Shown here one piece after another: positions 9,026 to 16,096 of a DNA stretch of 64,000 nt (position 1 is its first letter; every line of letters starts with the position of its first letter). Source of the stretch: Elusimicrobiota bacterium (GTDB taxonomy: Bacteria > Elusimicrobiota > Elusimicrobia > UBA1565 > UBA9628); contig JACQAZ010000022.1 of assembly GCA_016194705.1 (NCBI GenBank), positions 23,359 to 87,358 of the forward strand. The letters are read 5' to 3'. A program made the translations under genes and the position numbers. Below the pieces are notes generated by a model. The model did not search any database, was not told where the DNA came from, and saw nothing but the letters and a program-made list of their open reading frames with translations.

Positions 9026-10356
9026 GGCTGCGCCTCCTCGAGCGCGCCCTCTAGGATGTCGAGGCCCTTGTTGAGCTCCTTCTCGGAGATGGTCAGCGGC
9101 ATGAGCGTGCGGATGACGTTGTCGAAAACGCCGGCCTTGATGACGATGAGGCCTTGATCCTCGCAGGCGTGCAGGATCTCCTTGACCTTGGCGCCCGGCA
9201 GCGGGGTCTTGCTCTTCTTGTCCGTCACCAGTTCGATGGCGCGCATCGCGCCCAATCCGCGCGAGTCTCCGACGACCGGAAAACGGTCCTTCCAAGAGTC
9301 GAAGCGCTTCTTGACGATCGCGCCGATCTGCCCGGCCTTCTCGACGAGCTTCTCCTTCTTGAAGACGTCGAAGACGGCCAGGGCCGCGGCGCAGGACATC
9401 GGATTGCCGCCGTAGGTGCCGCCGATGGCGCCGGCGGCCACAGAGTCGAGGATCTCGGCCTTGCCGACCACGCCCGAGATGGGCATTCCGGCTCCCAAGG
9501 ACTTGCCGACGGTCACGAGATCGGGGACGATGCCCTCGTGCTCCATGGCCCAGAACCTGCCGGTGCGGCCGAAGCCGGTCTGGACCTCGTCGATGATCAG
9601 CACGATCCCGTGCTTGTCACATATTTTTCTTAAGGAGGGTAGGAATCCCGGACTCGGTACGATGAAGCCGCCCTCGCCCTGCACGGGCTCGACGATGATG
9701 CCGGCGACGTCCTCCGCCGCGACTTCCGTGAGGAAGAATTTTTCGAGCTCGCCGAGGCAGTAGGCCGTGAGGTCCTCGGCCTTGAGGCCCTTGGGCGGGC
9801 GGTACTCGTAGGGGAAGCGCGCGTGGAAGACCTCCGGCGCAAAGGGGCCTAGGCCCTGGCGCAGCGGCTTGTACTTGCCGTCGAGGGTCAGGCAGAGCAA
9901 GGTGCGGCCGTGGAAGGCGTTGTCGAAGCTGATGATCGCCTTGCGCTTGGTGTAGGCGCGGGCGTACTTGACGGCGTTCTCGACGGCCTCGGAGCCGCTG
10001 TTGAACAGGATGGCTTTCTTTTTCGAGGAGCCCGGGATGGTCTCGATGAGCTTGCGGCAGACTTGCATATAACCCGGATAAGCGCAGACGTGGAAACTTG
10101 TATGAAGGAGCTTTCCCGCTTGTTCCCGCAAAGCCGCCGTCACGGCGGGATGGCAATGTCCGACGTTGATCGTGCCGATTCCGCCGCCGAAATCGATGTA
10201 TTCCTTGCCGTCGACGTCCCAGATGGTCGCGTTCTGGGCATGATCGACGACCACCGAGGTGTAGGCCGCGGTCCCGGTCGAGACGAGCTCGGAGCGCTCG
10301 GCCCAAAGCTGGGCCGCTTTCGATGGTTTTGGCATGAATTTAGTTTTTGTAAGCAT
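9022..10356 (-). CDS. gabT: 4-aminobutyrate aminotransferase
   Basis: 444 residues, class-III PLP aminotransferase of the GabT type: GGIGTINVGHCHP, HTSFHVCAYP, NAFHGRTLLCL, EPVQGEGGF, DEVQTGFGRTG and the PLP lysine in VGKSLGAGMP. It would convert GABA, the product of PatA/PatD, to succinate semialdehyde. It is the first gene of the minus-strand operon. No Shine-Dalgarno sequence is seen; the ATG at 10356 lies directly behind an AT-rich TTATCTTTATAT, which could serve as a -10 for a leaderless message. An in-frame ATG at 10335 is the alternative start. No succinate-semialdehyde dehydrogenase is obvious nearby, although the aldehyde dehydrogenase at 16068 could serve. Confidence 0.85.
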   Translation of the reverse strand: MLTKTKFMPKPSKAAQLWAERSELVSTGTAAYTSVVVDHAQNATIWDVDGKEYIDFGGGIGTINVGHCHPAVTAALREQAGKLLHTSFHVCAYPGYMQVCRKLIETIPGSSKKKAILFNSGSEAVENAVKYARAYTKRKAIISFDNAFHGRTLLCLTLDGKYKPLRQGLGPFAPEVFHARFPYEYRPPKGLKAEDLTAYCLGELEKFFLTEVAAEDVAGIIVEPVQGEGGFIVPSPGFLPSLRKICDKHGIVLIIDEVQTGFGRTGRFWAMEHEGIVPDLVTVGKSLGAGMPISGVVGKAEILDSVAAGAIGGTYGGNPMSCAAALAVFDVFKKEKLVEKAGQIGAIVKKRFDSWKDRFPVVGDSRGLGAMRAIELVTDKKSKTPLPGAKVKEILHACEDQGLIVIKAGVFDNVIRTLMPLTISEKELNKGLDILEGALEEAQP

Positions 10357-10497
10357 ATATAAAGATAATTTCGCCTTGGCGATCGTGGATTTTACCGGCT
10401 GGAAGGCCAGTACCGGGAGTCTACCACTTTGCGAGGGGGGCTGTCAAAGCAAGACCGTCTCTCGACGAGAAAGGGAACTTTTCAGGGGGGTCGCTCG

Positions 10498-10503
10498 TAT
10501 ACT
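10498..10503 (+). promoter_or_regulatory. -10 box of the tRNA-like gene at 10514
   Basis: TATACT followed by six bases and then G10510, predicting a primary transcript that begins GGTT four bases before the acceptor stem. The second tRNA-like locus also begins GGTT. A GGGAAC at 10473-10478 is shared in kind with GGGAAC at 21254-21259 and could be a non-consensus -35. Confidence 0.45.
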
Positions 10504-10513
10504 CATCAGGGTT

Positions 10514-10584
10514 CCCGGGATAGTTCAATGGTAGAACGCGTCCCTGTCAAGGACGAAGTGTAGGTTCGAGTCCTACTCCCGGGG
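10514..10584 (+). tRNA. tRNA-Asp(GTC)-like gene
   Basis: Folds as a cloverleaf: acceptor 10514-10520/10577-10583 (CCCGGGA/TCCCGGG), D stem GTTC/GAAC, anticodon stem CGTCC/GGACG with loop CTGTCAA (anticodon GTC at 10546-10548), and T arm GTAGG-TTCGAGT-CCTAC. The 3' CCA is not encoded. The first pair is C1-G72 where bacterial elongator tRNAs normally have G1. Bases outside the stem partly extend it. A short transcription unit complementary to its 5' half starts 56 bases downstream. It may be a functional tRNA-Asp or a tRNA mimic. Confidence 0.75.
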
Positions 10585-10604
10585 CCCGTCGTACCGCGCT
10601 CGTC

Positions 10605-10633
10605 TTGACATACCAAAGGACCTCTGTTAAACT
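10605..10633 (+). promoter_or_regulatory. promoter of antisense RNA A
   Basis: TTGACA (10605-10610), 17-bp spacer, TAAACT (10628-10633), then six bases to G10640. This near-consensus sigma-70 promoter points into the segment complementary to the upstream tRNA. Confidence 0.75.
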
Positions 10634-10639
10634 CATGAC

Positions 10640-10695
10640 GACAGGGACGCGTTGAACTACCCGGGAGGCCTTGGGAAACCAGGGCCTTTCCTTTT
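10640..10695 (+). ncRNA. small RNA antisense to the 5' half of tRNA-Asp-like (unit A)
   Basis: Predicted 56-nt RNA from G10640 to the terminator T-run. Bases 10640-10651 (GACAGGGACGCG) are perfectly complementary to tRNA bases 10537-10548, so the RNA begins opposite the last anticodon base. Bases 10652-10666 pair with the D arm and acceptor strand (10513-10519 and 10521-10528), skipping one A. The tRNA bases 10529-10536 are left out. The stem-loop AGGCCTTGG-GAAA-CCAGGGCCT plus a T-rich tail ends the unit. Expression and function are inferred; complementarity, promoter and terminator are seen. Confidence 0.65.
10666..10695 (+). terminator. intrinsic terminator of antisense RNA A
   Basis: Nine-base-pair stem 10666-10674/10679-10687 with one G-U pair and a GAAA loop, followed by TTCCTTTT. 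Confidence 0.7.
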
Positions 10696-10710
10696 CTACC
10701 GTCTTCGCTC

Positions 10711-10739
10711 TTGACGCGGTTGCAGGTGCGGCTTATACT
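10711..10739 (+). promoter_or_regulatory. promoter of third small RNA (unit C)
   Basis: TTGACG (10711-10716), 17-bp spacer, TATACT (10734-10739), six bases, then G10746. It has the same geometry as units A and B, and the sequence before the -35 (TACCG...CGCTC...) resembles that of unit A. Confidence 0.7.
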
Positions 10740-10745
10740 ATGGCG

Positions 10746-10830
10746 GTTGACGGCTGGCGGCTGTCTGAATCTCGGACAGTCGAGATCATTGGACGGCTCA
10801 AGGCCCCGCGGAAGCGGGGCCTTCTGGCTT
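10746..10830 (+). ncRNA. orphan small RNA resembling the anti-tRNA units (unit C)
   Basis: Predicted RNA starting GTTGACGGCTGG, with an internal 6-bp hairpin (ATCTCG/CGAGAT, 10769-10786), then CATTGGACGGCT and a terminator. The layout equals unit B: anticodon-complementary 5' part, hairpin, D-arm-complementary part, terminator. The implied target reads AGCCGTCCAATG...CCAGCCGTCAAC, which would be a tRNA-like RNA with a GTC anticodon; no such gene is in this window. CATTGGAC can also pair eight bases with the D arm of the tRNA at 10514. No protein is encoded. Confidence 0.5.
10800..10823 (+). terminator. terminator hairpin of unit C, facing the end of rocD
   Basis: Perfect 10-bp stem AAGGCCCCGC/GCGGGGCCTT with a GGAA loop, followed by a T-poor tail on the plus strand. 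It lies seven bases past the stop of rocD on the minus strand, where the AAGG arm gives a CCTT-rich end, so it may serve both directions. Confidence 0.6.
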
Positions 10831-12032
10831 TAGGGAAGGTCTCTCAGCGCTTCGCGGATGATGCGCAGGGCCTGGTCGATTTGGGGCCTTGTGATGACCA
10901 GCGGCGGAGCGAAGCGGACGGTGAAATCGTGGGTCTCCTTGGCAAGGAGGCCCTTCTTCATTAGGAGTTCGCAGAGAGGCCGAGCCTTGACGGCCAACTC
11001 GAGGCCGAGCAGCAGGCCTTGTCCGCGGACTTCCTTTATACGGGGGTCCGTCAGCTTCTCGAGGCCGGCCTTGAAATGGGTCCCGAGCGTCTTGGCTTTT
11101 TCCGGAAGCTTCTCCTTGACGATGACGTCGAGTGCGGCAAGGCCGATCGCGCAGGCCAGCGGATTGCCGCCGAACGTGCTGCCGTGAGTGCCCGGCTTGA
11201 AGAGGCCCAGGACCTCGGACGAAGAGGCGACGGCTGAGATCGGATAAAGACCGCCCGAGAGCGCCTTGCCGAGTATGACGAGGTCCGGTTTGACGCCCTC
11301 GTGGTCGAGCGCGAACAACCGTCCCGTGCGCCCGAGCCCTGTCTGGATCTCGTCGGTGCAGAACAGGACGCGATGGCGCGAGCAGATGTCCCGCACCCGA
11401 CGAAAGTAGCCTTCGGGAGGCAGGTTGACGCCGGCCTCCCCCTGGATCGGCTCGACGAGGAACCCGCAGGCGTCGGCCGTGATCGCCGCTTCCAGCGCTT
11501 TCGAGGAGCCGAAGGGTACGCGCAGGAAGCCGGGCGTCGCGGGTCCGAAGCCGGAATAGGAGTCCGGGTCCGAAGAGAACCCCACGATGGTCGTCGTCCG
11601 GCCGTGGAAGTTGCCGTCGCAGACGATGATCTTGGCGCGGCCGTCCGGGAGGCCCTTCTTGCGGTAGCCCCAAAGCCGCATCGCCTTGATGGCGGTTTCG
11701 ACGGCCTCCGCGCCGGAGTTCATCGGCAGGGCTCTCTCTTGCCGGGTCAGCGCGCAGATCCGCTCGAGGAACGGGCCGAGCAAGGAATTGTGGAAGGCGC
11801 GCGAGGTCAAAGACAGCCGTCCAAGCTGCGACCTCGCCGCCGCCACGATCCTCGGATGGCTGTGACCCTGGTTCAAGGCCGAGTAGGCCGAGAGCATGTC
11901 GAAGTAGCGCCGGCCTTCCGTGTCCCAGACGAAGGCGCCCTTGCCGCGCTCCAGCACGACGGGCAGCGGGTGATAGTTGTTCGCGCCGTAGCGCTCGGCG
12001 AGAGCGATCGATTTCTCAGCCTTCGTCTTCAA
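10830..12032 (-). CDS. rocD: ornithine aminotransferase
   Basis: 400 residues from the TTG at 12032, class-III PLP aminotransferase. RYGANNYHPLPVVL, YSALNQGHSHP, LTSRAFHN, EPIQGEAGV, DEIQTGLGRTG, the PLP lysine in LGKALSGG and FAPPLVI are diagnostic of the RocD family, which converts ornithine to glutamate semialdehyde. Homologues start close to this TTG. In-frame ATGs upstream (12083, 12134) would overlap the divergent CoA-transferase and its promoter, so I favour the short form; the start is uncertain. It feeds arginine and ornithine carbon to glutamate, in line with the neighbouring amine catabolism genes. Confidence 0.85.
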   Translation of the reverse strand: MKTKAEKSIALAERYGANNYHPLPVVLERGKGAFVWDTEGRRYFDMLSAYSALNQGHSHPRIVAAARSQLGRLSLTSRAFHNSLLGPFLERICALTRQERALPMNSGAEAVETAIKAMRLWGYRKKGLPDGRAKIIVCDGNFHGRTTTIVGFSSDPDSYSGFGPATPGFLRVPFGSSKALEAAITADACGFLVEPIQGEAGVNLPPEGYFRRVRDICSRHRVLFCTDEIQTGLGRTGRLFALDHEGVKPDLVILGKALSGGLYPISAVASSSEVLGLFKPGTHGSTFGGNPLACAIGLAALDVIVKEKLPEKAKTLGTHFKAGLEKLTDPRIKEVRGQGLLLGLELAVKARPLCELLMKKGLLAKETHDFTVRFAPPLVITRPQIDQALRIIREALRDLP

Positions 12033-12036
12033 TTGG

Positions 12037-12042
12037 TATACT
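12037..12042 (+). promoter_or_regulatory. -10 box of a leaderless transcript (gene at 12049)
   Basis: TATACT followed by six bases and then the ATG at 12049. There is no room for a ribosome-binding site. The box overlaps GTATAC, which is palindromic and may also act toward rocD. Confidence 0.55.
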
Positions 12043-12048
12043 CGCTCA

Positions 12049-13116
12049 ATGACGGAACTGCCGGGACGGCCGCTGGGCGGCATCGGAATCCCTTTCAAGG
12101 GCTTCTCTCGGCTGCGCGTCCTTGATTTTAGCAAATTGCTTCCCGGGCCCTACGCGAGCCAGGTCCTGCGCGACATGGGCATGAAGGTCACGCGCGTCGA
12201 GCTGCCCTATTTCGGCGATCTCTCGCGCGAGTTCCCCCCCAAGATCGACGGCGTCGGCGCGACCTACTGGATGGTCAATCAAGGAAAGACCGTGCTGAGC
12301 TTCGACTTCCGCAAGCCGGAGGGCCGCAAGCGATTGGAGAAGCTCATCAGGTCCGCCGACGTGCTGCTCGAGGGTTTCCGCCCCGGCCTCATGGAGCGCA
12401 TCGGCCTGGGCTGGGACGCCGTGCGCAAGCTCAACGCGCGCCTGGTCTACTGCTCGCTGGTCGGCTACCCGCCCGATGGCCCCTGGGCGCGCAAGGCGGG
12501 TCACGACCTCAATTTCCAGGCCGTCGCGGGGCTGCTCGGCCTGGGCGACTGCGAGCAGGCGGTCCGCTTCGGCCCGGCCCAGATCGCCGACCTCTCGGGC
12601 AGCATCGCCGCCGTCGCCGGCATACTCGCGGCCCTGGTCGAGCGCCAGAGCACCCGAAAGGGTCGCCTCGTGCGCGTCGCGATGGCCGAGGCGATCCATT
12701 CGTGGCTCGCGATCCCGCTCGGGCATCTCGCGGCCGGCGAGGACCCCAGCCTCAAGCCCCAATGGTGGAACGGCGGCCATCCCTTCTACCGCCTCTACGA
12801 CGCCGCCGACGGCGGGAAGGTGGCCGTCGCGGCGGTCGAGAAAGGCTTCGCCCTCGGCCTGCTCGACGCGCTGGGGCTCTCCGAGCTCAAGGAGCTGGCC
12901 GACGAGCCGATGGCCCACGCGCCGAAGCTCTCATACGCGATGGCGCGCGTGTTCGCGACTGGGACGCGAGACGAGTGGGAGGCGCGGCTCGAGGGAAAGG
13001 ACGTCTGCGTGACGGGGGTCTACAGCCTCAAGGAAGCGGCGGAGGCTTTGGCCCGAATCCGCAGACCCGTCCCCGCATCAGTCCCGCGCCGTACGCGGCC
13101 AAGAAGCCGCTCATAG
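12049..13116 (+). CDS. CaiB/BaiF family (family III) CoA-transferase
   Basis: 355 residues. LRVLDFSKLLPGPY at residues 22-35, VNQGKTVLSFDFRKPEGR, DVLLEGFRPG and HDLNFQAVAGLL (with the family's catalytic-type aspartate) place it in the family III CoA-transferase/racemase group, which moves CoA between organic acids or epimerises 2-methylacyl-CoA. The protein is slightly shorter than typical members (about 390-400). Its basic C-terminal tail (RRTRPRSRS) overlaps the convergent membrane protein by 89 bases, so the true domain probably ends earlier. Substrate unknown. The transcript is predicted to be leaderless. Confidence 0.8.
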   Translation: MTELPGRPLGGIGIPFKGFSRLRVLDFSKLLPGPYASQVLRDMGMKVTRVELPYFGDLSREFPPKIDGVGATYWMVNQGKTVLSFDFRKPEGRKRLEKLIRSADVLLEGFRPGLMERIGLGWDAVRKLNARLVYCSLVGYPPDGPWARKAGHDLNFQAVAGLLGLGDCEQAVRFGPAQIADLSGSIAAVAGILAALVERQSTRKGRLVRVAMAEAIHSWLAIPLGHLAAGEDPSLKPQWWNGGHPFYRLYDAADGGKVAVAAVEKGFALGLLDALGLSELKELADEPMAHAPKLSYAMARVFATGTRDEWEARLEGKDVCVTGVYSLKEAAEALARIRRPVPASVPRRTRPRSRS

Positions 13117-13456
13117 AGAGCGACCACCAGGGGTTGGCGCGCCCGCTCACCAGCAGAAGCGCGACGCCGGTCATGATCACGATGAAGGCGGTCAGGCCCA
13201 CCAGGAAATCCGCGAGGACCTCGTAGTAGAAGATGCCGGTTTGCTTGAAGCTCAGGCCCAGATAGACGAGGCTGCCGAGCACCAGGAACAGGAAGTGGGC
13301 GAAGTAGAACTGCTTCCAAATCTCCGCGGGGATCAGCACGCGCAAGCGGCCCAGGGAGTAGAGCGCGGCATAGACCATCATGCAGGCATGGATGAGCCCG
13401 CCGAGAAGGTAGATCAGACCCACGCCCCGGCGCAGGCGCAGAAGGTCTTTGCCCAT
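13028..13456 (-). CDS. four-helix membrane protein of unknown function
   Basis: 142 residues starting MGKDLLRLRR. Four hydrophobic segments at about residues 13-33, 50-70, 80-100 and 112-130 suggest a compact four-helix membrane protein, reminiscent in shape of small DoxX-like or YidH-like proteins but without a diagnostic motif. I chose the ATG at 13456 over an upstream one at 13504, because the latter would run through the divergent promoter. It overlaps the end of the convergent CoA-transferase gene. Confidence 0.55.
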   Translation of the reverse strand: MGKDLLRLRRGVGLIYLLGGLIHACMMVYAALYSLGRLRVLIPAEIWKQFYFAHFLFLVLGSLVYLGLSFKQTGIFYYEVLADFLVGLTAFIVIMTGVALLLVSGRANPWWSLSMSGFLAAYGAGLMRGRVCGFGPKPPPLP

Positions 13457-13478
13457 GAGCCCTGATGATAGCAATTTG

Positions 13479-13507
13479 TTGCATTGCGGCCCGGGATAGG
13501 CCATAAT
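13479..13507 (+). promoter_or_regulatory. promoter, leaderless (gene at 13514)
   Basis: TTGCAT (13479-13484), 17-bp spacer, CATAAT (13502-13507), six bases, ATG at 13514. This decides the start codon over the upstream in-frame ATG at 13484. Confidence 0.6.
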
Positions 13508-13513
13508 CGGGAC

Positions 13514-14152
13514 ATGTGGCCTCTGGTCATGGCCGCGGCCTCGCTGGCCGCCGCGCCGCTAGACTGCCGGCTCGCGCGCTCCGGGGCGCGCGACATGCCG
13601 GCGGCCGAGGATCTCTATCGGCGCGACGATGGGATGCGTCTCGAGGTCTCCATCCGCCTGCTCCCGGCGGTCCAAGTGAAGGATGATCATTCCGCGCGGC
13701 CGCTGCTGTTCGTCAGCAAGATGACCATCGACGCCGACGGAGCCGGAGACGCCTGGGAGCAGGATCCCGCCGGCCAGCCCGAGACGACCTTGCGCGACGA
13801 GGACGAGGAATCTCTCGATCCCACGCAGGTCCCGTACTTCGTCCTGCCCGTGGGATTTCGCCAGGCGCATCCCGAGGTCCGACTCGGCGATCTGGCCGCC
13901 GTGACCTTCCATGGGGTGCTGGCCTACGCCATCTTCGGAGACGAAGGCCCGGAGGGGAAGATCGGGGAGGGTTCGATTGCGCTGGCGGAGGATCTGGGCA
14001 TCGATGCGGACCCGATGGAGGGCGGGGTCGCCGACGGCGTGACCTTCATCGTCTTCCCCGGTTCGGGAGACGGCGAGCCTCTGCCGCCCGATGAGATCGC
14101 GCGCCGCGGCGAGGCTTTGCTGGCCCAGGCCGGGCTCGAAGACTGCTTCTAG
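13514..14152 (+). CDS. secreted GH75 (chitosanase)-like protein
   Basis: 212 residues. The first 14 residues (MWPLVMAAASLAAA) form a short signal peptide. The core FVSKMTIDADGAG, VPYFVLP, GDLAAV, AYAIFGDEGPEGKIGEGSIA and VFPGSG follows the order of conserved blocks in glycoside hydrolase family 75, whose Asp and Glu catalytic residues fall in the GDxGP...GEGS region. Family members cleave chitosan, but many bacterial relatives are uncharacterised. The stop overlaps the convergent aminotransferase by four bases. The fold assignment is moderately firm; the activity is inferred. Confidence 0.65.
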   Translation: MWPLVMAAASLAAAPLDCRLARSGARDMPAAEDLYRRDDGMRLEVSIRLLPAVQVKDDHSARPLLFVSKMTIDADGAGDAWEQDPAGQPETTLRDEDEESLDPTQVPYFVLPVGFRQAHPEVRLGDLAAVTFHGVLAYAIFGDEGPEGKIGEGSIALAEDLGIDADPMEGGVADGVTFIVFPGSGDGEPLPPDEIARRGEALLAQAGLEDCF

Positions 14153-15465
14153 ACCTTCCCCAGAGAGTCTTCGATCGCGTCGGCCGCGAAATCGGCGTCC
14201 TTCCTCGTGATGCAGAGCGGCGGCTTGATGCGCAGGATGTTGCCGGAGAGGCCGCCCTTGCCGATCAACAGGCCGCGCTCCTTGGTCAGGTCCAACAGCT
14301 TGACCGCGATGTCCGAGGCCGGCTCCTGGCTCTTCTTGTCCTTGACGAGCTCCACTCCGATCATGAGGCCCGCTCCGCGGACCTCTCCCACGAACGGGTT
14401 TTTGTCGCCTATCTTCTTGAGCTTGCCGATCAGATGCGCGCCGACCTCATGGGCGTTCTTGGCCAGCTCTTCTTTCTCGAGGACGTCGAGCACCGCGCCG
14501 ACCGCGGCCATCTGCACCGGCGAGCCCCCGAAGGTGTTGTAGTGGAGCTTGCCCTTCATCGCCTCGGCGATCTCGCGCGTCGTGACGACGCAGCCGACCG
14601 GATAGCCGTTGCCCAGCCCCTTGGCCATCGTCACGATGTCGGGCTTGACCCCCCACTTCTGGATGCCGAGGAACTCGTGGCCCGTACGGTAGACGCCGGT
14701 CTGCACCTCGTCGGAGATGAAGAGGCCGCCGGCTTTCTTGACGAGCTCATAGGCTCCGGGGAAGTACTCGGGCTCCGGCGTGACGACGCCGCCGACGCCG
14801 TTGATCGGCTCGGCGAAGAAGGCGGCGATGCGGCCCGAGGTCGAGGTCCGGACGGTCTGGGCGAGATCGTCGAGGCACTCCTTGTAGCCGTAGCCGCGGT
14901 AGGTGTAGTTGGACTTGGCAAACGAGACGCTCTGGCCGTACGGCGTCGAATGCCGCCAATTGGACTGGCCCGTGAGCGCCATCGCCATCAAGGTGCGGCC
15001 GTGATAGGAGTGCTGGAGCGCGACGAACTCGTGCGAGCCCGTGTAGTTCTTGGCGATCAGTGCTGCGAGCTCGTTGGCCTCGGAGCCGGAGTTCGTGAAG
15101 AAGCACATCTCGAGCTGGGGGTTGGCCATCTTGAGCATCGTGACCAAGCGCTGGGCGAGCAGCCCGAGGCTCGGATGGAGGTAGAGCGCCGTCGTGTGGA
15201 AGTACTCGTCCATCTGCTCCTTGATTTTTTTCAGCCAATGCGGGTGGCTGTGGCCGATCGAGACCGTCGCGACGCCCGCGAAGCCGTCGAGGTACTTCTT
15301 TCCCTTCTCGTCGTAGAGGAACTGCCCGCGGCCGCGCACGATCTGCAGCGGCTTTGAGTACATCGGGCCCGGCAGGGGAAGGACGTGCTTCTCGCGCAGG
15401 GCCGCGACGGCCTCGGTCGACTGCGCCTGCGACGATTCCCGCTCAAGAAGCGCTGACTTTCTCAT
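14149..15465 (-). CDS. class-III aminotransferase, candidate beta-alanine (AGXT2-type) aminotransferase
   Basis: 438 residues. FAGVATVSIGHSHP, FFTNSGSEANELA, SYHGRTLMAMALTG, EPINGVGG, DEVQTGVYRTG and PLP lysine MAKGLGNGYPVG match the alanine-glyoxylate aminotransferase 2 group, which transaminates beta-alanine or 3-aminoisobutyrate. It lies on the same strand as the genes for reductive pyrimidine breakdown, whose end product is beta-alanine, so conversion to malonate semialdehyde is the likely role. It overlaps the preceding membrane-protein gene by 23 bases. Confidence 0.75.
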   Translation of the reverse strand: MRKSALLERESSQAQSTEAVAALREKHVLPLPGPMYSKPLQIVRGRGQFLYDEKGKKYLDGFAGVATVSIGHSHPHWLKKIKEQMDEYFHTTALYLHPSLGLLAQRLVTMLKMANPQLEMCFFTNSGSEANELAALIAKNYTGSHEFVALQHSYHGRTLMAMALTGQSNWRHSTPYGQSVSFAKSNYTYRGYGYKECLDDLAQTVRTSTSGRIAAFFAEPINGVGGVVTPEPEYFPGAYELVKKAGGLFISDEVQTGVYRTGHEFLGIQKWGVKPDIVTMAKGLGNGYPVGCVVTTREIAEAMKGKLHYNTFGGSPVQMAAVGAVLDVLEKEELAKNAHEVGAHLIGKLKKIGDKNPFVGEVRGAGLMIGVELVKDKKSQEPASDIAVKLLDLTKERGLLIGKGGLSGNILRIKPPLCITRKDADFAADAIEDSLGKV

Positions 15466-16096
15466 TTTGTCTCCTCGCTACGAACCAGATGCCAAGTCCC
15501 AGGCCCGCTCCGGTGAGCAGGCCGTCGAGCAGCTCGACTGGCGGCGCGACCAGCCGGTCCGGGGCCCAGTAAAAAGGCGCGTTCGGAAAGAGCTTCCAGA
15601 TCCCGGCCTCGAGCAGATAGCCGGCGAAGGCTCCACCCGCTGCGCAGAGCGCGCCGAGCCATTTGCGGCGGCTCACGGCGGCGGCGCCGAGCGCCAGCAA
15701 AGTGCCCCAGGTGGCCGCGATGTAGATCCCGCCGACCGAATAGACCCAGGCGTAGGTCGGCGCGGAGCGCGGATCGGCGCCCCAGCGCGCCACGCGGGTC
15801 AGGATCGCCAGCGGGAAGGCCATTCCGACGAAAGGCCCCAAGAAGCCGAGCAGCCAGGCGTTGGCCCGGCGGGAAAGCCCCAGCGCGATCCCCAAGCAGA
15901 GCACGGCCGTGTAGAAGGCGATGTCGAAGAAGGGCGGACCGTAGGGTCCGCGGAGCCAGTCCTGCGCGCCGCCGAAGCGGTTGGCGAGCGTGACCAGGAA
16001 ATGCGCCATGGCGGCTCCCCCGAGCCCGCCCGCGCCGCCGCCGGCCAACGCCGCCAGCACGGTCAACTCAGTAGAGGTTCGACTCTCGGCGCTCAC
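15443..16096 (-). CDS. multi-pass membrane protein of unknown function
   Basis: 217 residues with about six hydrophobic segments (around 12-35, 58-75, 80-100, 118-138, 143-165, 185-207). It starts at a GTG that overlaps the aldehyde dehydrogenase gene by 29 bases and ends 23 bases inside the aminotransferase gene, so all three are translated from one message. No family is recognised. Its place between two catabolic enzymes could mean a transport or scaffolding role, but that is only context. Confidence 0.55.
   Translation of the reverse strand: MSAESRTSTELTVLAALAGGGAGGLGGAAMAHFLVTLANRFGGAQDWLRGPYGPPFFDIAFYTAVLCLGIALGLSRRANAWLLGFLGPFVGMAFPLAILTRVARWGADPRSAPTYAWVYSVGGIYIAATWGTLLALGAAAVSRRKWLGALCAAGGAFAGYLLEAGIWKLFPNAPFYWAPDRLVAPPVELLDGLLTGAGLGLGIWFVARRQNEKVSAS

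Noticed and set aside
10514..10666. Inverted tRNA half as a simple palindromic duplication or phage attachment scar
   Set aside because: The second copy has its own promoter at exact spacing, starts at the anticodon, ends in a terminator, and the design recurs with different sequence at 21.3 kb. No integrase is nearby.
10671..10964. 97-residue plus-strand reading frame downstream of the tRNA-like gene
   Set aside because: It crosses the unit C promoter, hairpin and terminator and runs into the antisense of rocD; no ribosome site or family.
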